A stretch of DNA of 14,607 nucleotides, from NCBI GenBank assembly GCA_021777285.1, contig JAJYDR010000051.1, positions 1 through 14,607 of the forward strand. The letters are read 5' to 3'. Numbering within the stretch: the stretch's first letter is position 1; each line of letters starts with the position of its first letter. The notes under the pieces were generated by a model that was not told where the DNA came from, did no database searches, and saw only the letters and a list, made by a program, of their open reading frames with translations. A program made the translations under genes and the position numbers. This document shows, one piece after another, positions 1-7,183 of the stretch. This DNA is from Actinomycetes bacterium. GTDB lineage: Bacteria > Actinomycetota > Acidimicrobiia > Acidimicrobiales > RAAP-2.

Positions 1-1
1 A

Positions 2-733
2 GCCCCGCAGAACCCCGCGCGCGGACTGGACCGGATCCACGGCATCTACGTCCTGATGGACGCCGCCACGCTCGTGCCCGTCATGATGATCGACGGCCAG
101 GCGCTCACCGCACTACGTACCCCCGCCGTTTCCGCGGCCGCAGCCGATTACCTGGCGCCCGAACGAGTCGAGCACCTCGTCGTCTTCGGTTCGGGCACCC
201 AGGCGTGGGGACACGTCGAGGCAATGCGCGTCGTGCGCGACGTCGCCACCGTGAGCATCATCGCCCGCGAGCCGCGCCGCAGCGCGGTCCTCGTGAATCG
301 TCTCATCACGAGCGGTCAACCGGCACGCCTCGGTTCACCCCACGACGTTTCGAGCGCCGACGTCGTCGTCTGTGCGACGACCGCTCGCGCGCCGCTCTTC
401 GACGGCGACACCATCGGCGATGACGCGCTCGTCATCGCGGTGGGCTCGCACGAGCCCGACGCGCGCGAGCTCGACGCCACAACGATGGCGCGCAGCCAGG
501 TGGTGGTCGAGGACCCCGCCGTCGCACTGCGCGAGGCCGGCGACGTGATTATGGCGATTGGCGAGGACCGGCTGCGAGGCTCAGCCTTGGTCGCGATGCG
601 TGACATCGTGACCGGTGCGGTCGCCGTCGACCGCACCCGACCCCGGGTCTTCAAGAGTTCCGGCATGCCCTGGGAGGATCTCGTCGCCGCGGCCGAGCTC
701 TACCGGATCCGCCAGCGGTTGCCACATCACTGA
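2..733 (+). CDS. Ornithine cyclodeaminase/mu-crystallin family protein, 5'-truncated; probable delta1-pyrroline-2-carboxylate reductase
   Basis: The reading frame is open from the left edge, so the gene starts outside the window. An ATG at 56 is internal: the 18 residues before it already match the family, with PQNPARGLDRIHGIYVL leading into the LTALRTPAVSA segment. About 243 residues are present out of the usual 310-330. The NAD(P)-binding Rossmann loop GSGTQA is visible, followed by REPRRS at the end of the second strand, and a GSHEPDARELD segment typical of the C-terminal half. Family members are ornithine cyclodeaminases, alanine dehydrogenases and reductases of delta1-pyrroline-2-carboxylate or delta1-piperideine-2-carboxylate. 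Next to a hydroxyproline cluster, the pyrroline-2-carboxylate reductase role (making L-proline) is the best guess, by context only. It is on the opposite strand to all other genes here and converges on the aldehyde dehydrogenase with a 12-bp gap. Family assignment is firm; substrate is not. Confidence 0.88.
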   Translation, partial: APQNPARGLDRIHGIYVLMDAATLVPVMMIDGQALTALRTPAVSAAAADYLAPERVEHLVVFGSGTQAWGHVEAMRVVRDVATVSIIAREPRRSAVLVNRLITSGQPARLGSPHDVSSADVVVCATTARAPLFDGDTIGDDALVIAVGSHEPDARELDATTMARSQVVVEDPAVALREAGDVIMAIGEDRLRGSALVAMRDIVTGAVAVDRTRPRVFKSSGMPWEDLVAAAELYRIRQRLPHH

Positions 734-745
734 GTACCGTTGTGT

Positions 746-2272
746 CTAGGTAAGCGCCCGGTCGCCCCACGTCGACGACTCACCGGCCGGGGCGATCCGC
801 TGGGGCACACCCCACGGGTTATCGTCACGCAACGCCGGCGGCAGGAGATGCTGGGGGACATTCTGGTAACTCACGGCGCGCAGGAATCGTCCTATCGCAG
901 CGGTGCCGACCGAGGTGGCGTCGGCGGTGGTCGAGGGCCACGGTCCACCGTGCTGCATCGCCGGCGTCACCGCGACGCCGGTCGGCCAGCCGTTGAAGAG
1001 CACGCGGCCCGAGCACCGGTGCAGTTGGTCGATCAGCGCGGCGAGTTCGGGCGTGGACTCGTTGTCGAGCGCGTGCACACCGCCGGTGAGGTTACCGGGG
1101 AACAGGCGCCCGGCGAGACTCGCGAGTGTCGATTCGTCCTCGTAGTTCACGACGATTGCGAGCGGACCGAAAGACTCGTCGAGCAGCCGTGCGCCGGCCG
1201 CCTCGAGCGTCTCGACGTTCACCGACACGATCGTGGGCGTCACCCAGTGCTCACCGTCCTCGTCGACGCGCACTGTGCCGGGCGCGATCACCTCGACACC
1301 GGGGGTCTCGAGAACGGTGCTGCGCCGATTCCGATAGCCCTGCCCGATTCGCGGGTTCAGCATCCGATGCTCACCCACCCGCTCCGCCGCGTCACGGATG
1401 GGACCGGCCACGGCGAGCGCATCGCTCACGAATAGAAAACCTGGCTTCGTGCAGAACTGGCCCGCCGATGACGACACGCTCGCGACGAAACCCGCACAGA
1501 GCGCGTCGAGGTCGTTCTCGAGCTTGGCGCGCGTGACGAACTGCGGGTTCACGCTGCCGAGCTCGCCGTAGAAGGGGATCGGCGTCTCCCGGCCATCGGC
1601 CACGTCGGCGAGTAGTCGTCCCGCGCGGATCGATCCGGTGAACGATCCCGCACGGATGCGCTCGTCTCGGAGCATCGACACGCCCTGGTCCTCGCCGAAG
1701 ATGAGCTGCAACGTGCTGGCGGGCGCCCCCGCGTTTTGAAGGGCTGCGGCCACCACCTCACCCGTGCGACGCGATAACACGGGGTGCCCGGGGTGCGCCT
1801 TCACGATCACCGAGCAACCCGCAGCGAGCGCCGAGGCCGTGTCGCCACCCGCGACCGAGAACGCGAAGGGGAAGTTGCCGCCAGAGAAGTTGAGCACCGG
1901 TCCGAGCGGGACGAGCGTGCGGCGCAGGTCCGGTCGTGGACCGAGTGCGAAGTCGGGGTCGGCGAGGTCGATGCGCACGTCGAGGTACGTGCCGTCCACG
2001 ACGACGTCGGCGAACAGGCGCAGTTGCACCGCCGTGCGCGTCAGCTCGCCGCGTAGTCTCGCCTGTTCGAGGCCCGTCTCGCCCATAGCGATCTCGATCA
2101 GCTCGTCTTGGTTCGCGCGAAGCGCGTCGGCCGCGGCGACAAGAGCCCTCCCCCGCGCCATCGGCGCCATGGTCGACCACCCCGAAAAGGCGGTTACCGC
2201 GGCCGCGGCGCAGCGTTCGAGCTCCTCGTCGCTCGTAAGCCCGGGTGTCACGTATCCGTCACTCGTCGTCAC
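746..2272 (-). CDS. Alpha-ketoglutaric semialdehyde (2,5-dioxovalerate) dehydrogenase, NAD(P)-dependent
   Basis: A full-length aldehyde dehydrogenase of 508 residues. The oxyanion asparagine lies in GGNFPFAFS (N133), the cofactor-binding lysine in VIVKAHP (K158), the general-base glutamate in YGELGS (E237), and the catalytic cysteine in SAGQFCTKPG (C274). The segment FAFSVAGGDTASALAAG and the motif KAHPGHP are characteristic of the alpha-ketoglutaric semialdehyde dehydrogenase branch rather than of betaine or succinate semialdehyde enzymes. The expected reaction is 2,5-dioxopentanoate to 2-oxoglutarate, the last step of hydroxyproline breakdown, in the cytoplasm. The start is GTG at 2272, two bases after the TGA of the epimerase gene. 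No strong Shine-Dalgarno is visible, so translational coupling is likely. It is the last gene of the minus-strand array. The same enzyme also serves sugar-acid pathways, but no such genes are present here. Confidence 0.93.
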   Translation of the reverse strand: MTTSDGYVTPGLTSDEELERCAAAAVTAFSGWSTMAPMARGRALVAAADALRANQDELIEIAMGETGLEQARLRGELTRTAVQLRLFADVVVDGTYLDVRIDLADPDFALGPRPDLRRTLVPLGPVLNFSGGNFPFAFSVAGGDTASALAAGCSVIVKAHPGHPVLSRRTGEVVAAALQNAGAPASTLQLIFGEDQGVSMLRDERIRAGSFTGSIRAGRLLADVADGRETPIPFYGELGSVNPQFVTRAKLENDLDALCAGFVASVSSSAGQFCTKPGFLFVSDALAVAGPIRDAAERVGEHRMLNPRIGQGYRNRRSTVLETPGVEVIAPGTVRVDEDGEHWVTPTIVSVNVETLEAAGARLLDESFGPLAIVVNYEDESTLASLAGRLFPGNLTGGVHALDNESTPELAALIDQLHRCSGRVLFNGWPTGVAVTPAMQHGGPWPSTTADATSVGTAAIGRFLRAVSYQNVPQHLLPPALRDDNPWGVPQRIAPAGESSTWGDRALT

Positions 2273-2274
2273 GG

Positions 2275-3276
2275 TCAGAACTCGAATCCAACGGGGAACG
2301 GGTCACTCGGGTCATAGACGTACTGCGCCATACCCGTGACCCACGCCCGGCCCGTGATCGTCGGGACGATGGCCGCCACCCCAGCGACCTCAGTCTCGGC
2401 GATGATCCGCCCGATAAAGCGCGTGCCGATGAAGGACTCGTTCTCGAAGTCCTGGCCGACCGCGAGCTCGCCGCGCGCCCAGAGTTCGGCCATACGTGCC
2501 GAAGTCCCCGTCCCGCACGGCGACCGGTCGAACCAACCCGGGTAGATGCACATGGCGTGACGCGAGCGCTGAGCCGTCGAACCCGGCGCGAGGAACTCGA
2601 CGTGGTGGCAGTAGTCGACGCCCGCGGTCTCGGGGTGGTGGGGGGGCGCCGACTCGTTGATGGCGGCCATGATAGCCAGGCCGACCGCGGTGATCTCGTG
2701 CTGGCGCGAGCGCTCGAAGGTGAGCCCGACGTCCTCGAGGTTGACGATGGCGTAGAAGTTGCCACCGTAGGCGAGGCTGTAGGGCACGGCGCCGACGCCC
2801 GGGACCTCGACGACGTCGTCGAGACGCGCCACGAAGGACGGGACGTTCTCGATGGTCACCGAGTCGGCGTGCCCGTCGGACACGCGCACGTGGGCGACCA
2901 CCAAGCCGGCGGGCGTGTCGAGGCGGATAGTCGTGATCGGTTCGACGGCCTCGACCATCCCGGTCTCGACGAGCACCGTCGCGAGGCCGATCGTGCCGTG
3001 GCCGCACATCGGCAGACAGCCCGACACCTCGATGTAGACCACGCCCCACTCGGCGTCCGGGCGGGTCGAGGGCTGCAGGATTGCGCCGCTCATCGCGCCG
3101 TGGCCGCGGGGTTCGAACATGAGGAACTTGCGGATGTCGTCGAGGTTCTCGATGAAATAAAGACGCTTCTCGTTCATCGTGTCGCCGGGGATGACGCCCA
3201 CACCGCCCGTGACCACCCGCGTGGGCATGCCCTCGGTGTGGGAATCGACCGCGGTGATCACCCGACTCGCTCGCAT
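2275..3276 (-). CDS. 4-hydroxyproline 2-epimerase (proline racemase family)
   Basis: A 333-residue proline racemase family protein. It opens with VDSHTEGMPTRVV, the family's N-terminal signature. Both active-site cysteines are present: C91 in PMCGHGTIG and C254 in DRSPCGTGTSA. Two cysteines indicate a two-base racemase/epimerase; trans-3-hydroxy-L-proline dehydratases of the same fold carry Thr or Ser at the first position. The expected reaction is trans-4-hydroxy-L-proline to cis-4-hydroxy-D-proline, which feeds the dehydrogenase encoded upstream. Start ATG at 3276 is preceded by AAGGGG (3290-3285 on the minus strand) with 8-nt spacing, within the end of the deaminase gene, whose stop is only 5 bp away. 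Plain proline racemase activity cannot be excluded from motifs alone; the neighbouring deaminase and semialdehyde dehydrogenase favour hydroxyproline. Confidence 0.92.
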   Translation of the reverse strand: MRASRVITAVDSHTEGMPTRVVTGGVGVIPGDTMNEKRLYFIENLDDIRKFLMFEPRGHGAMSGAILQPSTRPDAEWGVVYIEVSGCLPMCGHGTIGLATVLVETGMVEAVEPITTIRLDTPAGLVVAHVRVSDGHADSVTIENVPSFVARLDDVVEVPGVGAVPYSLAYGGNFYAIVNLEDVGLTFERSRQHEITAVGLAIMAAINESAPPHHPETAGVDYCHHVEFLAPGSTAQRSRHAMCIYPGWFDRSPCGTGTSARMAELWARGELAVGQDFENESFIGTRFIGRIIAETEVAGVAAIVPTITGRAWVTGMAQYVYDPSDPFPVGFEF

Positions 3277-3281
3277 CGCCG

Positions 3282-4208
3282 CTACCCCTTGACCCGGGTG
3301 GCCAGGTACGCGAGGGCCTTGGCGGTATCGGCGCGAACGCGCGCCTCGTTCTCGGCGCTGAGCGGTCCGCGAGGTGGGCGCGTGGGTCCGCCGAAGCTCT
3401 GTCCGGCGATGTCGATCGATAGCTTGATGGCCTGGACGAACTCGACGCGCGAGTCCCAGCGAAAGACCGTCACGAGGTTCTCATAGAGCTCCTTCGCCTC
3501 GGCCAGTCGCCCCGCCATCGCCAGCTCGTAGATCTCCACCGCTTCGCGGGGAAAGGCGTTGGGGTAGCCCGCGAACCAGCCGACGGCGCCGGCGACAATC
3601 GACTCATAGAGCAGGTCGTCGGCCCCGGCGATCACGTCGATGTCGCAGAGCTCCTTTATCTCCATGACCCGTCGCACGTCGCCGGAGAACTCCTTGATGG
3701 CCTGGACCTCGGGGATCTCCGCGAGCCGCGCGACCATCGAGGGGACGATGTCGACCTTGGTGTCGAAGGGGTTGTTGTAGGCCATGATCGGGATGCCCAC
3801 CTCGGCGACGCGCGTGAAGTGCTCGATCACCTCGGACTCCGAGGCCCGGTAGATCGTCGGGGGTAGCAGGAGCACGCCGTCGGCGCCGTCCTCTTGGGCG
3901 TAGCGCGCCCACTGCTGGGCCTGGTGCCAGCCGACCCCGTGCACACCAGCGATCACGATGCCCCGGCCCCCCACGGCCTCCACCGCGACCTGGACGACCC
4001 TGCGGCGCTCCTCGTCGGTGAGTGACGAGTACTCACCGAGCGACCCGTTCGGCCCGACCCCCCGACAGCCGCTGCGAATCAGCCAGTCGCAGTGCTCGGC
4101 AAACCGGTCGTAGTCCACCGCGAGCCCCGCCGGGGCGCTCGAATCCTCCTTGAACGCGAGCGCCGTCGCGACGATGACCCCTCGAAAGTTCACGTGCTCA
4201 TCCTTCAT
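3282..4208 (-). CDS. DapA-family delta1-pyrroline-4-hydroxy-2-carboxylate deaminase
   Basis: A 308-residue class I aldolase-fold protein of the dihydrodipicolinate synthase/N-acetylneuraminate lyase family. The Schiff-base lysine is K172 in QAIKEFSGD and the phenolic tyrosine is Y144 in MAYNNPF. The phosphate/carboxylate-binding loop reads GSLGEY (residues 55-60) instead of the synthase motif GTTGE, arguing against true lysine biosynthesis. In this cluster the expected reaction is the dehydrating deamination of delta1-pyrroline-4-hydroxy-2-carboxylate to alpha-ketoglutaric semialdehyde and ammonia. An upstream in-frame start at 4265 would add 19 basic residues unlike the family. ATG 4208 is preferred: it has GAAAGG at 4220-4215 with 6-nt spacing, and lies 10 bp after the stop of the preceding flavoprotein gene. 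A related sugar-acid dehydratase is the main alternative, but the gene order favours hydroxyproline. Confidence 0.9.
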   Translation of the reverse strand: MKDEHVNFRGVIVATALAFKEDSSAPAGLAVDYDRFAEHCDWLIRSGCRGVGPNGSLGEYSSLTDEERRRVVQVAVEAVGGRGIVIAGVHGVGWHQAQQWARYAQEDGADGVLLLPPTIYRASESEVIEHFTRVAEVGIPIMAYNNPFDTKVDIVPSMVARLAEIPEVQAIKEFSGDVRRVMEIKELCDIDVIAGADDLLYESIVAGAVGWFAGYPNAFPREAVEIYELAMAGRLAEAKELYENLVTVFRWDSRVEFVQAIKLSIDIAGQSFGGPTRPPRGPLSAENEARVRADTAKALAYLATRVKG

Positions 4209-4214
4209 CTCTGG

Positions 4215-4220
4215 CCTTTC
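4215..4220 (-). promoter_or_regulatory. Ribosome binding site that decides the deaminase start
   Basis: On the minus strand this reads GAAAGG, 6 nt before ATG 4208, overlapping the TGA of the upstream gene. It supports the shorter DapA-family protein over the in-frame start at 4265. Confidence 0.7.
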
Positions 4221-5634
4221 ACCGGTTTTCCTGCGTTGACGTTGTCGCGCCGCTCGCCAGCTCACCGAGGCGTATCGGCATGGCGATTGGGCGGCGGTCC
4301 GTGGTACTCGAACTGAGGAGGCGACCCTCGGGCGAGCGCGCGGCGAGAAGTGCTTCGACCGTGCGTCCGCAGACTCGGCCCTGACACGGGCCGAGACCGG
4401 CGCGGCTCAAGAGTTTGAGCGAGCGAAGACCGGACGACCGCGTCGCCGCCGATGCCGCGGCGAGGTCGGCGACGCGCACGTCCTCGCAGCGGCACACGAT
4501 TGTCTCATCGCTCAACCAGGACGGCCAGCGCTCGCCGATGGCGTGGGCGCGCGCGAGGCGTTTTGCGAAGCCACGCAGGACCCGTCGTCGATGCAGCGCG
4601 ACGCGCAGCGCCGGGTCGCTCAACCGGCCGCCGGCCGCCACGTGTCCGGCGACGGTACCCTCAGCCATCGCCAGGTCCACCCCCCCGATGCCCGTGATCT
4701 CGCCGGCGGCGAAGACCGACGCCACACTCGTTCGCTGCTCGCCGTCGACCTCGACGAATCGCTCGTCGTCCAGCCGGCAACCCGCAGCGAGCGCGAGTTC
4801 GAGCCGCGGGGTGAAACCGTGGCCGAGGCAGACCGCGTCCACCTCAAAGGTGCGCGCACTGCCCGCGACCGGTCGCCACGACCCGTCAAGGGCGCTGACG
4901 GTGACCGACTCGACCCGGTCGCGCCCCTCAATCGCCGTCACGGCGCGTCCGGGCAGGTAGGCGATTCGCCGGCGCGCGAGGATGGCGGCGTAACCGGCGA
5001 GCTCGCGGGCCTTGGCGGGGGTCGCCACGAGTTCCCACGGACGCGCGGCCCAGTGGCGCACCAGTCGTGCGGCGCGACTCGCCTCGTAGACCCCGACGAC
5101 GGTGGCACCAGTAGCGACGACCGACGCCGCCACCGCCAGCAGGAACGGACCCGTCCCGGCGATGACGACGCGCTCGCCCACCGCGACGCGCTCGCCCTTG
5201 GCGAGCGCCTGGGCGCCGCCCGCAGTGAAGACCCCCGGGAGATCCCAGCCCGGTACCGGCAGCACGCGGTCGTAAGCCCCGGTCGCGAGCACGAGCGCGT
5301 CGGGCCGGTAGACCCGGGCCTCGCGATCGGTACCGTCGGCCTCGCCGACGAGCACGTGGACCGCACCGCCATCGAGGGCCCAGACGTGAGCCCCGGTCAC
5401 GACCGTACAGTTGGGATCGGCCGCGAGTGCCGCGCGCATCGTCTGGAACGTTGACCACCCGTGATGGAGCAGTGACTCGCGTGCGGACGGCCGCTCGGGC
5501 GGCAGGTGTCGCCAGTACTGGCCGCCCACGTCATCAGACGCGTCGAGCACCACCACCCGGCTGCCACGGGCGCGCGCAGCCATCGCCGCCGCAAGTCCGG
5601 CGGGTCCCGCCCCGATGACGACGACCTCGCTCAT
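4219..5634 (-). CDS. D-hydroxyproline dehydrogenase alpha-type subunit: FAD oxidoreductase with BFD-like [2Fe-2S] domain
   Basis: A 471-residue protein of the HcnB/OoxA-like flavoprotein group. The N-terminal FAD-binding loop is GAGPAG (residues 8-13), then DVGGQYWRH (35-43), an ATGAYDR segment (117-123), and a second dinucleotide-binding loop IAGTGPFLL (158-166). The AAGEITGIGG stretch (309-318) completes the FAD site. A C-terminal BFD-like domain has C381 and C383 (CRC) with C417 and C422 (CQGRVC), expected to bind one [2Fe-2S] cluster. Such subunits occur in heteromeric cyanide synthase, octopine/nopaline oxidase and the heteromeric D-hydroxyproline dehydrogenase known from Pseudomonas aeruginosa. 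Neighbours decide for the last: epimerase, deaminase and semialdehyde dehydrogenase follow directly. Its ATG overlaps the TGA of the ferredoxin-like gene (ATGA), suggesting coupled, stoichiometric translation of the complex. Confidence 0.88.
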   Translation of the reverse strand: MSEVVVIGAGPAGLAAAMAARARGSRVVVLDASDDVGGQYWRHLPPERPSARESLLHHGWSTFQTMRAALAADPNCTVVTGAHVWALDGGAVHVLVGEADGTDREARVYRPDALVLATGAYDRVLPVPGWDLPGVFTAGGAQALAKGERVAVGERVVIAGTGPFLLAVAASVVATGATVVGVYEASRAARLVRHWAARPWELVATPAKARELAGYAAILARRRIAYLPGRAVTAIEGRDRVESVTVSALDGSWRPVAGSARTFEVDAVCLGHGFTPRLELALAAGCRLDDERFVEVDGEQRTSVASVFAAGEITGIGGVDLAMAEGTVAGHVAAGGRLSDPALRVALHRRRVLRGFAKRLARAHAIGERWPSWLSDETIVCRCEDVRVADLAAASAATRSSGLRSLKLLSRAGLGPCQGRVCGRTVEALLAARSPEGRLLSSSTTDRRPIAMPIRLGELASGATTSTQENR

Positions 5635-5951
5635 GTCCGCTCCGTCGACGTCGCGCCGTCGAATTCGACGACGTCGCCGTCACGGGCCCGGCGCTGACAG
5701 GCCCGCACGTCGCGCTGGCCGTTCACCACGACCAGGCAGTCGAAGCAGACCCCGATGCCACAGAACGCCCCGCGCGGGCGCCCGCGCAACGGCGACGTGC
5801 GCCAGGCCAGGGTGTCCGCGGCGAGCATGACCCCCGCCAGGCTCTGGCCGAGCACGCCGACGTGACGCTCGCCGTTGACGAGGATCGTGATCGGTACCGA
5901 CGCCGTTGGCCCGATGACGTCGCTCGCGGGCGGGACCGGTCGCGCGACCAT
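5631..5951 (-). CDS. D-hydroxyproline dehydrogenase gamma-type subunit: small [2Fe-2S] protein
   Basis: A 106-residue protein with a plant-type ferredoxin cysteine pattern: C64, C69 and C72 in FCGIGVCFDC, plus C85 in RACQ. That is C-x4-C-x2-C with a distal cysteine, as in the small subunits of HcnA/OoxX-type amine dehydrogenases. It lies between the two flavoprotein genes. Its ATG immediately follows the TAG of the DAO-type gene (TAGATG) and its own stop overlaps the next start by 4 bp. This is the expected arrangement for three subunits of one complex. It probably relays electrons between the FAD/FMN sites; the final acceptor is not encoded here. Role in the complex is inferred from context; the cluster-binding motif is seen directly. 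Confidence 0.88.
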   Translation of the reverse strand: MVARPVPPASDVIGPTASVPITILVNGERHVGVLGQSLAGVMLAADTLAWRTSPLRGRPRGAFCGIGVCFDCLVVVNGQRDVRACQRRARDGDVVEFDGATSTERT

Positions 5952-7118
5952 CTAGGCCACCTCGCGCAGCGATGGGCGCCCGGGCGCGAAGGGCGCGAGC
6001 GATATCGCGGTCGGTTCGCCGAGCATCGTCGCCGCGAGCAACTCGGCGGTACCCGGGGCGAGCCCGATGCCGGCCCCCTCGTGGCCCGTCGCGTACCAGA
6101 GACCGGCCACGTCGGGATCGGGACCGATGACGGGCAGATGGTCGCGAGAGAAGGGACGAAACCCGCCGTAGGCACGGATGATCGTCGCCTGGGCGAGAAA
6201 CGGCATCAGCGCGATCGCCTTGCGCGCGATCTCGCCGAGCACCGCGACGTCGATAGACCCGTCAAAACCCACGTTCTGACGCGAGGAACCGATGAGCACC
6301 GTGCCCGACGCCGTCGATTCGATGACCGTCGAGGTCGCGAGGTCGTGCTCGTTCGATTGGACGGCCCCGACGTAGCTCGCGTCGTAGACCTTGTGCCAGA
6401 TCCGTTGGTGCGTGCGCGCGGCCACGAGCAACAGTCCCTTTCGCGGCCCGACGTCGAGCGCGCCACCGAGGGCTCGCGCAACATCTCCGGACCAGGGCCC
6501 CGCGGTCACGAGCACGGCGTCCGCCTCGAGGTGGCCGCCGTTGGTGGTGACCCCGACGAGTCGGCCATCGCGGTCGCGTAGCGCGCCGGTGACCGTCGTG
6601 TTGGCGAGCACGCGCGCACCGGCCGCCCGAGCCGACGCGAGCAGCGCCTCGGTCGCGATGACCGGCTGGACCTGGGCGTCCTCGGGGTAGTGCACGGCGC
6701 CGGCGATCGAGGTCGCGAGCTCGGGTTCAAGGGAACGCGCCTCGGCGACGCCGAGCGCACGCGCGTCGATCCCTACGCCGCGTTGGGCGTCGGCGAAGCG
6801 CGCGAGCGCCTCGGCTTCGTCGTCGCCCCTCGCGACCACGATGCCACCCTTGGACTGGTACTCGACCGAGGTGAAGGCGCCATTGGTCTCCGCGGCGAGC
6901 TCACCGCTCAACGACGACCAGAGTTGCAGTGAGTACCTGGCGAGGTCTAACTCGGCCCCGGGCGCTTTGTCACTGACGAGCAGGTTGCCCTCACCAGCGG
7001 CCGACGTGGCACTCGCGGGTGCGTCGCGGTCAAGCACCGTCACGTCGACCCCACGACGAACGAGCGCGCGAGCACACGCGGCACCGACAATACCAGCGCC
7101 AATGATCAGGACCTTCAC
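5952..7118 (-). CDS. D-hydroxyproline dehydrogenase beta-type subunit: DAO-family FAD oxidoreductase
   Basis: A 388-residue D-amino-acid oxidase/glycine oxidase-like flavoprotein. The FAD-binding loop GAGIVG sits directly after the start, LDRD closes the second strand, and the C-terminal flavin/substrate region has GFRPFSRDHLPVIGP followed by YATGHEGAGIGLAPGTAELL. It would carry the amine-oxidising site acting on cis-4-hydroxy-D-proline, giving delta1-pyrroline-4-hydroxy-2-carboxylate. Two GTG starts are possible, 7124 and 7118. GGAGAG at 7133-7128 lies 3 nt from the first and 9 nt from the second, so 7118 (protein beginning MKVLIIGAG) is chosen. First gene after the operator-rich gap, and it abuts the ferredoxin-like gene with no spacer. 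Similar DAO proteins oxidise sarcosine, glycine or octopine; the specific substrate is taken from gene context. Confidence 0.88.
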   Translation of the reverse strand: MKVLIIGAGIVGAACARALVRRGVDVTVLDRDAPASATSAAGEGNLLVSDKAPGAELDLARYSLQLWSSLSGELAAETNGAFTSVEYQSKGGIVVARGDDEAEALARFADAQRGVGIDARALGVAEARSLEPELATSIAGAVHYPEDAQVQPVIATEALLASARAAGARVLANTTVTGALRDRDGRLVGVTTNGGHLEADAVLVTAGPWSGDVARALGGALDVGPRKGLLLVAARTHQRIWHKVYDASYVGAVQSNEHDLATSTVIESTASGTVLIGSSRQNVGFDGSIDVAVLGEIARKAIALMPFLAQATIIRAYGGFRPFSRDHLPVIGPDPDVAGLWYATGHEGAGIGLAPGTAELLAATMLGEPTAISLAPFAPGRPSLREVA

Positions 7119-7127
7119 CCCCACCCG

Positions 7128-7133
7128 CTCTCC
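7128..7133 (-). promoter_or_regulatory. Ribosome binding site of the DAO-type subunit gene
   Basis: Reads GGAGAG on the minus strand. Spacing is 9 nt to GTG 7118 but only 3 nt to GTG 7124, favouring the later start. Confidence 0.6.
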
Positions 7134-7138
7134 ACATA

Positions 7139-7148
7139 TAACATGTTA
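7139..7148. promoter_or_regulatory. Perfect 10-bp palindrome, candidate operator 1
   Basis: TAACATGTTA is its own reverse complement and lies in the AT-rich gap between the GntR gene and the dehydrogenase genes. Its centre is 17 bp from that of a second inverted repeat at 7156-7165. A GntR/FadR-type dimer is the natural candidate to bind here, since its gene is adjacent. Binding is inferred; the symmetry is seen. Confidence 0.5.
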
Positions 7149-7154
7149 CATTCT

Positions 7155-7160
7155 ATTGTA
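7155..7160 (-). promoter_or_regulatory. Candidate -10 element of an internal promoter for the catabolic genes
   Basis: TACAAT on the minus strand matches five of six consensus bases and would start transcription near 7148, leaving a short leader that includes the GGAGAG site. No good -35 is seen in the C-rich stretch upstream. An alternative pairing is TTGTGT (7165-7160) with TTATAT (7141-7136) at 18-bp spacing, but its start point would fall inside the ribosome binding site. The area is AT-rich in an otherwise GC-rich window. Confidence 0.35.
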
Positions 7161-7165
7161 CACAA
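7156..7165. promoter_or_regulatory. TTGT-N2-ACAA inverted repeat, candidate operator 2
   Basis: TTGTACACAA has perfect 4-bp arms around two bases, the general shape of sites used by FadR-subfamily (FCD) GntR regulators. On the minus strand it includes a TACAAT hexamer (7160-7155) that would serve as a -10 element for the downstream catabolic genes, so a bound protein would block that promoter. Confidence 0.5.
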
Positions 7166-7183
7166 CTGTGGGGGCCTGGGGAT

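Noticed and set aside
2245..3486. Long plus-strand open frame of 413 codons
   Set aside because: It lies antisense to the epimerase and deaminase genes, is rich in Arg, Asp, His and Val with no recognisable domain, and is a by-product of high GC in the opposite strand.
4209..4265. Longer start of the deaminase gene
   Set aside because: Adds 19 basic residues foreign to the family and overlaps the previous gene, while ATG 4208 has a well-placed GAAAGG.
4543..5454. Plus-strand open frame of 303 codons
   Set aside because: Antisense to the FAD/BFD flavoprotein gene, with no family resemblance.
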